NCBI GenBank assembly: GCA_026126105.1
Contig: JAHCJV010000001.1
Span: 124,001-188,000, forward strand
DNA length: 64,000 nucleotides
Reading direction: 5' to 3'
Source: Enhydrobacter sp.
Lineage (GTDB): Bacteria; Pseudomonadota; Alphaproteobacteria; Reyranellales; Reyranellaceae
Part shown: positions 1 to 7,889 of the stretch, piece after piece
How positions within the stretch are numbered: the first letter of the stretch is position 1
Layout of the letters: each line of letters begins with the position of its first letter
Notes under the pieces: generated by a model
What the model was told of the DNA's origin: nothing
Database searches by the model: none
What the model saw: the letters and a program-made list of their open reading frames with translations, nothing else
Position numbers and translations under genes: made by a program

Positions 1-1015
1 GGGCAGCGGTGTCCATGACGGGCGCGGCCGGCGGCGCGACAGGTTTAGGCGGCGAGGGTTGGGCAACGGCCGGGCCGCGCCACAAGGCGCGCGCCTCCTG
101 CGGCCAATAAGGCAAGGAGACGAGTGCGGCCGCCAGCACCAGCACGGCGGCCAGCACCCCGATTGCGAAGGCGCCGATCACGCCCACTCCCCGGCGCGCG
201 GGCGCCGCAGGGGGCACGGCTGCGGAAGCGACGGCGCGCTCGACCGGTTCGGGGGGCGGCGAAGAGGCGGGAATATCGGTCATGAGGGTGGAGCTTTCTA
301 CGCCGGACGGGGGTAGCCGGTCGATCTCATCCAGCACGGACTGCCGGGTGGGACGCTCTGCCGCGATGGTCCTGGCGAAGGGCAGTGCGGCGAGCGGCTC
401 CGCGGCGGCGGGACTGATGGCGACAGCGGTGACGCCGCGGCAGGTATCGACAAGGTTCGCCTGCGTGGCGAGCCGGACGAATGCATCCGAGGCGCGCGGC
501 GAGAAGAAGGTCGCCACATCGAGGGCGCGGGCTTCCAGCGCGGCGCGTGCCGAGTCCGGCAGTGCATCGGCTTCGCGCGCCTCGTAGAGCACGACGCGCC
601 TGGTTTCGAAACCCTCCGGCGTCAGGTCGCCCGCAATGTCCGAGCCGCTGACATGAAGAAGCGGGCCGTTCGCCGGATCGAGCCGTTGGCGCACGAGGTC
701 GGACAGGGAGGCCGCGTCGCCCGACGCCGAGGTGACGGCGCCGAAGCCCAGCCCTTCCGCCGTCGCAGCGGTCGTGTCGCCGACTGCGAAGATCGGCTTG
801 CTGCGCTGCTCGCTCGCTTCGGCCAGGGCGCGGGCGCCATTGGCGCTGGTGATCAGTACGGCCTGACAGTCCGCAAGCGACGCAGGGAAGTCGGCTGGTG
901 GATGCAGCATCTGCAGCCGGAACAGCGGTGCGATGACGGGCGAATGGCCGCGCAAGGTCAGCGCCTGGGCCAGCGCCGTCGCTTCGCGTTCCGGACGGGT
1001 GATCAGCACGCGCAT
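1..1015 (-). CDS. hemD: Uroporphyrinogen-III synthase fused to a mitofilin-like membrane domain (partial, runs off left edge)
   Basis: Residues 1-238 read as HemD, the enzyme that cyclises hydroxymethylbilane to uroporphyrinogen III in haem synthesis. It has the typical N-terminus MRVLITRPERE, the LITSANGARAL segment near residue 75 and the C-terminal RPTRQSVLDEID. The frame does not stop there. It continues through a Pro/Ala-rich linker, past an internal Met at 245 (base 283), into a single membrane helix at about residues 278-301 followed by a Pro-rich stretch, and is still open at base 1. Alphaproteobacteria usually carry a separate COG4223 (mitofilin-like) gene directly after hemD; here the two share one frame with no stop in 338 codons. 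The start is ATG 1015. A second translation start at 283 cannot be excluded. The HemD identity is confident; the identity of the membrane part is inferred from position and topology. Confidence 0.82.
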   Translation of the reverse strand, partial: MRVLITRPEREATALAQALTLRGHSPVIAPLFRLQMLHPPADFPASLADCQAVLITSANGARALAEASEQRSKPIFAVGDTTAATAEGLGFGAVTSASGDAASLSDLVRQRLDPANGPLLHVSGSDIAGDLTPEGFETRRVVLYEAREADALPDSARAALEARALDVATFFSPRASDAFVRLATQANLVDTCRGVTAVAISPAAAEPLAALPFARTIAAERPTRQSVLDEIDRLPPSGVESSTLMTDIPASSPPPEPVERAVASAAVPPAAPARRGVGVIGAFAIGVLAAVLVLAAALVSLPYWPQEARALWRGPAVAQPSPPKPVAPPAAPVMDTAA

Positions 1016-1087
1016 ATGTTCTCGTAACCCATAGGGCGACGGGCTTCCAGCCGCCTCATTGCGGTAAGAGGCGCACGGTCCCGACGA

Positions 1088-1552
1088 CTAGAGCAGAACG
1101 ACGCCTTCCAGCGCCAGCAGCTTGCGCTTGGTTGGCAGGCCTTGGCCGCCGGAGAAGCCGCCTTCCCTGCCGCCGCTTCCCAGCACGCGATGGCATGGAA
1201 CGATGATCGGGAGGGGATTGCGGCCGCACGCCATGCCGACCGCGCGCGGGCCCGAGCCCAGTGCCATCGCCATGCCGCCGTAGGTCGCGGTCCCGCCGTA
1301 AGGGATTTCACGCATCATGTTCCAGACGCTCTTCTGGAAGTCGGTACCGCGGCCGGCGAGCGGCAGGTCGAAGCTCCTGAGCCGGCCCGCGAAGTAACGC
1401 TCGAGCTGGCGGCGGGCTTCCTCGAGGACAGGCGACGACTTGTCCGAGGTCGCCTCGCCGTTGCTTGCCCACCGCACGCCGGTCAGCGCCTCGCCGTCTG
1501 CCTCCAGCGCCAGCCGGCCGACCGGGCTCGCCATATAACAACAAAACGTCAT
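1088..1552 (-). CDS. ogt: Methylated-DNA--[protein]-cysteine S-methyltransferase
   Basis: This cytosolic DNA-repair protein removes the alkyl group from O6-alkylguanine by transferring it to its own cysteine in a single-use reaction. The 154-residue product has the hallmark IVPCHRVLG with acceptor Cys120. It also has the preceding helix-turn-helix region with TATYGGMA and the finger segment GPRAVGMACGRNP. The length fits the Ogt/MGMT core without an Ada regulatory domain. I start at ATG 1552 (MTFCCYM) because the longer upstream frame has no family similarity; ATG 1534 (MASPVGR) is the other option. It lies 72 bases upstream of hemD on the same strand and diverges from the hydrolase at 1598. 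Confidence 0.9.
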   Translation of the reverse strand: MTFCCYMASPVGRLALEADGEALTGVRWASNGEATSDKSSPVLEEARRQLERYFAGRLRSFDLPLAGRGTDFQKSVWNMMREIPYGGTATYGGMAMALGSGPRAVGMACGRNPLPIIVPCHRVLGSGGREGGFSGGQGLPTKRKLLALEGVVLL

Positions 1553-1597
1553 GCCGCGAGCGTAGCCTTCGCCTCGCGCCTTTGCCAACATGCGGTC

Positions 1598-2965
1598 ATG
1601 AAGAGGGGGAGAATGAGGCGGCGTACCCTGCTGGCGGCTGCGGCTGCATTCTGGCCGGCGGGGGTGGTCGCCCAACCGCAGCGCCGTCAGGCATCCGAGC
1701 CGGGCTTGCCGCCACCCGTGGTGTTCGTGCACGGCAACGGCGATTCGAGCGCTCTATGGATAAACAACATCTGGCGTTTCGAAGCCAACGGCTACAAGCG
1801 CAGCCAGCTCTTCGCCATCGATTTCACCAATCCGGTGGCGCTCAGTGACGACTCCAAGATGCAACCGTTCCGCTCGTCCACGGCCGAGGCGATGACCGAG
1901 CTGGCGGCGTTCGTGGCGCAGGTGAAGAAGGAGACGCGTCGCCGAAAGGTCGCGCTGATCGCGTCCTCGCGTGGCGGCAATACGGTACGCAACTACCTCA
2001 AGAACGGCGGCGGTGCCGATTCGGTGAGCCACGCCGTGCTGTGCGGCACGCCCAACAAAGGCATCGTCATTTCCGACACGATGCTGGTCGGCAGCGAGTT
2101 CAACGGTGCGGCACCTTTCCTGAAGGCACTGAACAGCGGGACGGACGACCTGATCCCCGGCGTCGAACTGATGGCGATCCGCTCCGACAAGAACGACAAG
2201 TATTCCCAGCCCGACGGGCGCTTCATCGGTCAGGCCGGCAAGCCGACCGGCGTGGGCTTCGATGCATCGGAGCTGCGCGGTGCGCGCAACGTGATCCTCG
2301 ACGGCGTCGATCACCGCGAGACGGCGTTTCACAAGCTCGCTTTCGCCGCGCAGTACCAGTTCGTCACCGGCAAGGCGCCCGGCACGCTGTTCATCGCGCA
2401 GGAGCCGAAGCCGACCTTGAACGGCCGCGTCACCGGCATGGCGGACGGGCTCTACACGAACCTCCCTGTTGCCGATGCGGCGGTGGAGATCTTCGAGGTG
2501 GACGCCAGGACCGGCGAGCGCAGGACGACGCAGCCAGTGCATCGCAAGACGACCGGCGCGGACGGCCAGTGGGGACCGTTCATCGCCAGCTCCGACGCCA
2601 GCTACGAGTTCGTGCTGCACATGGCGAGCCAGCCAACCACGCATACCTACAGATCGCCTTTCCTGCGTTCGAGCGACGTGGTGCATCTCCGCCCCGAGCC
2701 TTTCGCCAAGGCAGACGAGCATGCAGCCTCGGTTGTGATCATGAGCCGCCCGCGCGGCTATTTCGGCGTCGGCCGCGACAAATTCTCGCTCGACGGGAAG
2801 GCGCCGCCCGGCATTTCAGACGGTGTGCCGGCTGTCTCGACGGGCCGTATGGCATTCGATGCGAACCCACGCACCGTCGTCGCCGTATTCAACAACGAGA
2901 CGATCGCTGCCCGCACCTGGCCGGCCAGGGACAATCACATCGTGGTGGCGGAGTTCCTGAACTAG
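1598..2965 (+). CDS. Exported alpha/beta-fold hydrolase with C-terminal beta domains
   Basis: The 455-residue protein starts with an Arg-rich, hydrophobic export signal (MRRRTLL then an Ala-rich stretch, residues 6-26). An alpha/beta hydrolase domain follows, with an oxyanion-type VFVHGNGDS at 42-50. A lipase-box variant A-S-S-R-G places the probable nucleophile at Ser124, and DGVDHRE is a candidate catalytic His. After about residue 270 come two beta-rich segments, as in secreted lipase or polyester-depolymerase-like proteins. The substrate is unknown; esterase or polyester hydrolase are guesses from fold only. The start may be ATG 1598 or ATG 1613. The last 4 bases overlap the convergent selenoprotein gene. 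Confidence 0.72.
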   Translation: MKRGRMRRRTLLAAAAAFWPAGVVAQPQRRQASEPGLPPPVVFVHGNGDSSALWINNIWRFEANGYKRSQLFAIDFTNPVALSDDSKMQPFRSSTAEAMTELAAFVAQVKKETRRRKVALIASSRGGNTVRNYLKNGGGADSVSHAVLCGTPNKGIVISDTMLVGSEFNGAAPFLKALNSGTDDLIPGVELMAIRSDKNDKYSQPDGRFIGQAGKPTGVGFDASELRGARNVILDGVDHRETAFHKLAFAAQYQFVTGKAPGTLFIAQEPKPTLNGRVTGMADGLYTNLPVADAAVEIFEVDARTGERRTTQPVHRKTTGADGQWGPFIASSDASYEFVLHMASQPTTHTYRSPFLRSSDVVHLRPEPFAKADEHAASVVIMSRPRGYFGVGRDKFSLDGKAPPGISDGVPAVSTGRMAFDANPRTVVAVFNNETIAARTWPARDNHIVVAEFLN

Positions 2966-4179
2966 AGTCGATGGCGCTGCACGCGTGGCACGAGCGCGCC
3001 TTGGGCGAGACCGCGCAGGGCCTTGTCCGGGCTGGCGGCGCAGACCGGATGCAACGCGAGGATCAGACGGCCCGCTGCCGTCTCGCCCCAGAACCAGTCG
3101 GCCAGAACACGCGCCCCGGCGCTGCCGCCCGGCCGGGCCGACGCGGCCTCGGAATACCAGTTGCGCAGGTCTTCCGTCGCGAAGCGCACTGTCTGCGCCA
3201 GACTGAGACCGGGGGCCGGCGGCGGCGTGTCGCCGGCGAGGAGCTTGCCGAGGAAAGCAAGCACGCCGGGCAGATCGAGCCCGCTGACACCGACGGTGCT
3301 GTTCCCGCGAGTCGACAGGGCAAGCTCGTACCACGGCGCCAGGACGGCCATCTCGGCCTCGACCGCGGCGACGGGATTCGCTGCAGCATCGACCGGCAGG
3401 CGCGGCAGGGGCACGGGACAGGCAAGCCCTTCCATCTCCTCCGGCGCCGAGGCGGGCGCGTCCTCGGGATAGTCCTCGAGCACGACGGGACCGTCCGGGC
3501 GCTCGAGCAGCGCAAGCGCGGCGCGCAGCGTGCGCCTCTGCAGACCGGCGTCGTGCGGCGCCCCGAACGGCCGCCCGAGCTCGAACGACACCCAGAGCGC
3601 GCGCGGCGGGCGCATGGCGACCGTGTTCTCGCGCACCAGGCTGATGCCGGTGGTCGGCACGCCTTCCTCTTCAATGTAGTGAGCGACCGCGCTCACGGCG
3701 CGGGTGCAATTGGGTCAAACCGGCACGAGCAGCGCGGCATCGACCTGGTCCTGCTTGAGGAAGCCGGCGATGGTGCGGGCCGTCGCCTCGATTTCCGGCG
3801 GCTCCCACAGCGCGCCCATCAGGGCGTAATGATAGCGTGCAATCGAGCCGATCGTCCCGTCGGCTTCGAGCTCGCGCAGCCGATCGATCGGGAAGACGAC
3901 GTTGCTGTCCTGCTGGAACCCGGTGCGATCGAAGTTTACCGAAGTATGGCTCATCACCAGGTCCCGCCCGGCAACGTCGCCTGAAATGACACGATAGCCG
4001 GTGTCGCCGAGCAAGAAAGCTGGCTGGTCGCGACGATGCAGGCCGGCCGTGGTGACGATCGCCACCCGCCGCTCGGCGAGCGGCGGGCCGTATACGAACG
4101 GCTCGCCGGGCAACGGCAGGCACGCCTTGGACATCAGGTGCCGGCGCTCGACCTCCGGCATGTCCTCCAGTCTTGCCAC
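2962..4179 (-). CDS. Selenoprotein, glycine/sarcosine/betaine reductase component B-like (UGA = Sec155)
   Basis: One frame of 405 residues is interrupted only by TGA at 3717-3715. The residues before it, ALLVPV, and after it, P-N-C-T, give the redox motif U-P-N-C (Sec155, Cys158). Conserved sequence continues without a break on both sides. The protein aligns with the second gene of this kind at 27470: both have D-x-A-L-L-V-P-(V/L)-U-P-x-C, then V-S-x-x-A, then E-G-x-G-x-P-T, then L-G-x-P-x-G-x-P. A hairpin of bacterial SECIS type starts 10 bases after the UGA. Component-B proteins use a Sec thiol chemistry on amine substrates in anaerobes. The substrate of this shorter, aerobic-type relative is not known. 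The start is GTG 4179, 10 bases after the ATC-hydrolase-like gene, so they form an operon. If UGA were a stop, the products would be 154 residues and about 244 residues, both lacking the motif. Confidence 0.85.
3686..3705 (-). promoter_or_regulatory. SECIS-like hairpin downstream of UGA155
   Basis: Counting from the base after the UGA, positions 10-29 fold as ACC, a bulged C, and GCGC pairing with GCGCGGT around the five-base loop CGTGA (positions 18-22). Bacterial SECIS elements recruit SelB from inside the coding region, with the loop roughly 17-18 bases 3' of the UGA. The loop sequence and position match those of the second selenoprotein gene exactly. Part of the conservation could reflect the shared Val-Ser codons. 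Confidence 0.7.
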
Positions 4180-4188
4180 GTTTCGTCT

Positions 4189-4695
4189 CTACCTCTCGTA
4201 GCTGTACTTGAAGTCGCAGTGGCTGGCGCCCTGCATGATGGTCTGGCTGCGATCGAGCTTGAGCTTGGGGTCGTAGCCTTCGCAGAACGCGCCGTCGCGA
4301 TTGCACGACAGCAGATGGCCGATCTCGCCAAGGCCCATAGCCTTGTAGGTCTCGGCATAGCGGCAGCGCACGACGTTGAAGGTGAAGCTCGAATCGGTCT
4401 GCTCCTTGACCTCTATCTCGAGCGCGCCGCCCTTGGTCCACAGCGGCATCACGTCCTGGAACGCCTTGAGCGACGGCCCGCCCGGGGCGGCCGCTGCGAA
4501 GGCGCGCGCCTGCTCGATGGCCGAGCGGCGTACCGACTCGGCGATGGTCTTCTTCGCGACCTCCTCGCCGTGGCTCGCTTTGAGCGTCTCGTAAACCTCC
4601 TTCAGGATCTCCGCCTCTATCGTGCGCTTCTCGAGCATCGACAAGCCTTCGGGATGGGCGGTTGGTTGGACGGCTGGCTGGGGGGCTTGCGTCAT
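4189..4695 (-). CDS. L-2-amino-thiazoline-4-carboxylate hydrolase family protein
   Basis: The 168-residue product matches the ATC-hydrolase family (PF14196). That family is named for the Pseudomonas enzyme that opens the 2-aminothiazoline-4-carboxylate ring to S-carbamoylcysteine. Visible family features are the central V-R-C-R-Y-A-E and the C-terminal cluster L-L-S-C-N-R-D-G-A-F-C-E-G-Y, followed by G-A-S-H-C-D-F. The start ATG 4695 has GGAG about 10 bases upstream. It ends 9 bases before the GTG of the selenoprotein and is probably co-transcribed with it, so the two may act on the same sulfur- or nitrogen-containing compound. Many members of this family are not functionally characterised, so the true substrate is uncertain. 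It diverges from argC. Confidence 0.75.
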   Translation of the reverse strand: MTQAPQPAVQPTAHPEGLSMLEKRTIEAEILKEVYETLKASHGEEVAKKTIAESVRRSAIEQARAFAAAAPGGPSLKAFQDVMPLWTKGGALEIEVKEQTDSSFTFNVVRCRYAETYKAMGLGEIGHLLSCNRDGAFCEGYDPKLKLDRSQTIMQGASHCDFKYSYER

Positions 4696-4733
4696 CGTGG
4701 GCAATCTCCGAATGGAAGAAGCAAGCCTACACC

Positions 4734-4888
4734 TTGACATGGCGCGTGTCGGATGAAATATCCCGCCGCGATGACATCGTTCGCCCTCCTTCGGTCGCGA
4801 CGCCGCCGCTTCGACAAGCGGCGCCAAGACGCGCGCGCGTAACACACGCGCCGTTCAATGAAGCCGCTGGAGAGGATCGAGCGGCTTC
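4734..4888 (+). promoter_or_regulatory. argC upstream region: TTGACA box and two leader hairpins
   Basis: The 259-base gap between the divergent ATC-hydrolase gene and argC holds a TTGACA at 4734-4739 but only a weak -10 (AATATC region, 17 bases on). Further down are two good inverted repeats. One is 4804-4823 (8-bp stem, CGAC loop). The other is 4860-4888 (GAAGCCGCT pairing with AGCGGCTTC, 11-base loop). They lie in the probable argC leader and could act on its expression or mRNA stability. No leader peptide was recognised. Confidence 0.35.
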
Positions 4889-4954
4889 CACCACCACCTT
4901 CCTTCTCCATCGGCCGTGTTTTCCTGAGGCCCTGAACTTGCGAGAGAGAAGACC

Positions 4955-5917
4955 ATGACCGCCAGCAACAAGACCAAAGTCTTCATCGACGGACAGCACG
5001 GCACCACCGGTCTGCAGATCCACGACCGGCTGAAGGACCGTCCCGACATAGAGCTGCTCGAGCTGCCGCTGGCCGACCGCAAGGATCTCGCCAAGCGCGC
5101 CGAGATCGCGCGCGCCGCCGACATCGCCGTGCTCTGTCTGCCCGACGCTGCGGCCAAGGAGCTGGTCGCCGCGCTCGGCGATTCCGACACGGTGGTGATC
5201 GACGCCAGCACGGCGTTCCGCGTCGCCGACGGCTGGACCTACGGCTTTCCGGAACTGGCGAAGGACCAGCGCCGGAAGCTGCTCGACTCCAGGCGCATCA
5301 GCAATCCGGGCTGCTATCCGACGGGCGCGATCGCGCTTCTACGGCCGCTGATCGATGCCGGCCTGGTGCGCGCGGACGCGACGCCCACGGTTTTCGGCGT
5401 GTCGGGCTATACCGGCGGCGGCAAGGAGCTGATCGCCGTGCACGAGCAGCCGGGTGTGGAGCCGTTCGGCGTCTACGGCATGGAGCTGGCGCACAAGCAC
5501 GTGCCGGAGATGAAGAAATACTCCGGCCTCAGCCATGCGCCGCTGTTCGTGCCGTCGGTCGCCCACTATGCCCAGGGCATGCTGATCATGCTGCCGATCA
5601 CGCGCGACATCGCCACGAAGAAGCTCGATGCGGCCGACGTGCAAAAGGTGCTGGCCGAGCGCTACGAAGGCGAGAAGTTCGTCACGGTGCGTCCGTTCGC
5701 CGACCGCAGCTGGCTCGAGCGCGACCGTTTCCTGCGCGCCGACCGTCTGATCGACACCAACTCGATGGAGCTCGCCGTCTACGCCAACCCGGCCGAGGAG
5801 CAGATCCTGGCCATCGCCTCGCTCGACAATCTCGGCAAGGGCGCGTCGGGTGCGGCGGTGCAGACGATCAATCTCAAGACCGGCGTCGACGAGGCCACCG
5901 GCCTCACCGTCGCCTGA
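4955..5917 (+). CDS. argC: N-acetyl-gamma-glutamyl-phosphate reductase (type 2)
   Basis: ArgC reduces N-acetylglutamyl-phosphate to the semialdehyde using NADPH, the third step of arginine synthesis in the cytosol. The 320-residue protein has the nucleotide-binding GQHGTTG at 13-19 and the active-site SNPGCYPTG with Cys120. It also has the substrate-binding region GVSGYTGGGK and AHKHVPEM, and a C-terminal LDNLGKGASGAAVQ. The length fits the short type-2 class common in alphaproteobacteria. GAGAGA lies just upstream of ATG 4955. It stands alone, without other arg genes. Confidence 0.95.
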   Translation: MTASNKTKVFIDGQHGTTGLQIHDRLKDRPDIELLELPLADRKDLAKRAEIARAADIAVLCLPDAAAKELVAALGDSDTVVIDASTAFRVADGWTYGFPELAKDQRRKLLDSRRISNPGCYPTGAIALLRPLIDAGLVRADATPTVFGVSGYTGGGKELIAVHEQPGVEPFGVYGMELAHKHVPEMKKYSGLSHAPLFVPSVAHYAQGMLIMLPITRDIATKKLDAADVQKVLAERYEGEKFVTVRPFADRSWLERDRFLRADRLIDTNSMELAVYANPAEEQILAIASLDNLGKGASGAAVQTINLKTGVDEATGLTVA

Positions 5918-5927
5918 GCCGATGCCC

Positions 5928-5978
5928 GCCGTGGCCACCGCTGCGCGGGTTCACATGGGTATGCCGGTTGGCCACGGC
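5928..5978 (+). terminator. Inverted repeat after argC
   Basis: A perfect 10-bp repeat, GCCGTGGCCA at 5928-5937 and TGGCCACGGC at 5969-5978, lies 11 bases after the argC stop with a 31-base loop. There is no U-run, so it may serve as an mRNA 3'-end stabiliser or a factor-dependent end, not a classic intrinsic terminator. It separates argC from the convergent toxin gene. Confidence 0.35.
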
Positions 5979-5992
5979 ATGGAAACGCACAG

Positions 5993-6337
5993 TCAATTCT
6001 CGGTCGTGTAGCCGGCTTCGCGCGCATGGCGGATGGCAAGGACGATGACGGTCTTGCCGTCCAGCCGGTATCGCGCGACGTAGCCTGAGTCGCCGAAGGC
6101 GATCAGCAGCTCGCGCTCGTCGGGCTGCTCGTGATCGATCCGGCCAAGGCGGGGATGGCGCGCCAGAAAATTGATCTTGTCGCGAATGGTCCGGACAGCA
6201 CGCTGGGCCGCAACTGGATTCTTCGCCGCAAGAAATCGGAAGAGACGCTCGATATTGGCCGAGGCATTCCGCGAATAGGCTATTTTCGCCAATTTGGGCG
6301 GCGCTTGGGCTCGAGTGTCCCCAGCGAGTCGATCCAC
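5993..6337 (-). CDS. RelE/ParE-family toxin
   Basis: This small basic protein has the ParE/RelE fold signature: an N-terminal KIAYSRNASANIERLFRFL helix pair, RTIRDKINFLARHPRLGR, and C-terminal strands around YVARYRLDGKTVIVLAIRHARE. ParE toxins poison gyrase and RelE toxins cleave mRNA; the sequence alone does not decide which. It lies directly after the ribbon-helix-helix gene and overlaps it, as expected for a toxin-antitoxin operon. The start is uncertain. GTG 6337 (114 residues) has AGGA 11 bases upstream. TTG 6292 (99 residues, MAKIAYS) matches the family N-terminus better and overlaps the antitoxin by 13 bases. Confidence 0.82.
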   Translation of the reverse strand: MDRLAGDTRAQAPPKLAKIAYSRNASANIERLFRFLAAKNPVAAQRAVRTIRDKINFLARHPRLGRIDHEQPDERELLIAFGDSGYVARYRLDGKTVIVLAIRHAREAGYTTEN

Positions 6338-6576
6338 GCGTCGACATCTTCCTGCGACAGATGCAGGCCGGTTTCCTTATAGTCCTTCCAAGCGCGCGCC
6401 GCCTCCTCTCGGAAAGACTGCCTCGCTTCCTCGCGACCTAGATATTCGCTGACCGCCTCCCGCATCAGATAATGCGACGTGCGCTTGCGCGCAGTCGCAA
6501 GTGCCGCCAGTCGATCCCGCTCCGCGATCGGTAGCTTGACGGAGACGGGTACGATCTTCTGCGGACGGGTAGTCAT
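6280..6576 (-). CDS. Ribbon-helix-helix antitoxin, CopG/ParD type
   Basis: The 98-residue protein begins with a ribbon-helix-helix DNA-binding segment (VPVSVKLPIAERDRLAALA, then KRTSHYLMREAVSEYL). A charged C-terminal tail would wrap the toxin. Such antitoxins neutralise the partner and repress their own promoter. It is the first gene of the pair with the ParE-like toxin, which overlaps its 3' end. The repeated motif TAGTACCCAT / GGTAGTGC around 6565-6600, just upstream of its start, may hold the autoregulatory operator, but I could not define its limits. Confidence 0.85.
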   Translation of the reverse strand: MTTRPQKIVPVSVKLPIAERDRLAALATARKRTSHYLMREAVSEYLGREEARQSFREEAARAWKDYKETGLHLSQEDVDAWIDSLGTLEPKRRPNWRK

Positions 6577-6662
6577 GGGTACTACCTAGCACTACCCGGA
6601 CGCTCATGGAAGGACCGCCGGGCTTCGACGTGCCGTCGCCGTGTGGCGCGGATCCAGAGCTC

Positions 6663-7817
6663 TCAGGCCGGTGCGAAGATGTCTTCGCCGGCGGCCCGCT
6701 TTACCGGCAGATCGGTGCTCGCGCCCGGCTGCTTGGGCGCGGCATAGGCTGGATCGTGCTGCAAGGTCGGCAGCACCCGGTCGGCGAACAGGCGCATGGC
6801 GTTCTCCGATTCGTGATGCGGCAGATTGCCGAACGAGAACTCGGCAACGAGATGGTCCATGCCCGTGACCCGCTGAAGTTCTTCGATCTGCTGCAGGCAG
6901 TCGTCGGGCGTGCCGACGATCTGGATCGAGACGTAGAAGTCGGTCGCTTTCTTGAGATTCGCCGGGTCCTTGAGCTTGGCGTACGTCTTGGCCGTCTTGC
7001 CATAGGCTTCGTAGCCTTTGACGTTCGCGAGATGACCGTCGGAGAAGTGATAGTGGTCGTCGATCGACTGCCACTTGCGGCCGAGATACTTGAAGGCCCG
7101 TTCCTTTGCTTCCTCGCGGCTCTCGGCGCAAGAGATGTTGGTCAGGATGATCGGCGGCTTGGGGGCGAAGCCGGCCGCCTCGCTCATCGCGTGGAACTTC
7201 AGGATGTCCTCGCGGCACTTGCTCCACTCGTTCTGCATGATGAACAGCATGCCGAAGCCGAGCTTTGCAATGATCTCGGCCGATTCGGGGCTCACCGAGC
7301 TGGCGTAGAAGCGCCGCTCGGGGTGGGAGATCGGTCGAGGCCGGATCGACATGCGCGGGATCTTGAAGAACTCGCCATCATGCTCGAACGTCTCCTGGCT
7401 CAGCGCCTTGACCACGACCTGCGCCGACTCGGCGAAGCGCGGCCGCGCTTCGCCCATGGGGATGCGGAACCCTTCGTATTCGGTCGAGGCGGCGCCGCGG
7501 CCGAAGCCGAACAGGCAGCGCCCGCCGCACATGATGTCGAGCAGCGCGATCTGCTCGGCGACGCGCACCGGATCGTGCCACGGCAGCACGATGACCGAGG
7601 TGCCAAGATGGATGCGCTTGGTGCGGCCGGCGAAGTAGGCGAGCAGCTGGGTGGGCGCGGGCGACATGGCGTAGCCGGTGAAGTGATGCTCGAGCGCCCA
7701 TAGCGAGTCGAAGCCGAGCGGTTCGACCAGATCGCCCAATGCGAAGTGCTCCTGCACAACGGCAGCGTCCGGTTTGCCGTGCTCGTGGAGCATGTTCATG
7801 CCCATTCCGACCTTCAT
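6663..7817 (-). CDS. LLM-class flavin-dependent oxidoreductase (luciferase-like)
   Basis: The 384-residue protein belongs to the bacterial-luciferase-like superfamily, flavin-dependent monooxygenases with a TIM-barrel fold. Family marks are LGFDSLWALEHHFTGYAMSP near the N-terminus, the RIHLGTSVIVLPWHDPVRVAEQIALLD segment, and the GRCLFGFGRGA turn. A C-terminal IVGTPDDCLQQIEEL is typical of family members. The start ATG 7817 is set by a strong AGGAGG 7 bases upstream. The gene stands alone between the RHH antitoxin and a small lipoprotein, so the substrate cannot be inferred. Confidence 0.85.
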   Translation of the reverse strand: MKVGMGMNMLHEHGKPDAAVVQEHFALGDLVEPLGFDSLWALEHHFTGYAMSPAPTQLLAYFAGRTKRIHLGTSVIVLPWHDPVRVAEQIALLDIMCGGRCLFGFGRGAASTEYEGFRIPMGEARPRFAESAQVVVKALSQETFEHDGEFFKIPRMSIRPRPISHPERRFYASSVSPESAEIIAKLGFGMLFIMQNEWSKCREDILKFHAMSEAAGFAPKPPIILTNISCAESREEAKERAFKYLGRKWQSIDDHYHFSDGHLANVKGYEAYGKTAKTYAKLKDPANLKKATDFYVSIQIVGTPDDCLQQIEELQRVTGMDHLVAEFSFGNLPHHESENAMRLFADRVLPTLQHDPAYAAPKQPGASTDLPVKRAAGEDIFAPA

Positions 7818-7889
7818 GACGGTTTCCTCCTGTTGCTTGCCGGCAATTGTCAGATTGTCGGCGGGGGCCGGCAAGGGCATGCTTTCGGC

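Noticed and set aside
1142..1597. Long upstream extension of the hydrolase frame and several long frames antisense to GC-rich genes (for example opposite nusA and infB).
   Set aside because: These are typical shadow frames of high-GC DNA, rich in Arg, Ala and Pro or His and Asp, with no recognisable motifs and complete overlap with well-supported genes.
3696..3696. GTG at 3696 as the start of an independent 244-residue protein.
   Set aside because: It lies inside the hairpin loop, has no ribosome site, and lacks the Cys motif and N-terminal half that the paralogue shows are part of one protein.
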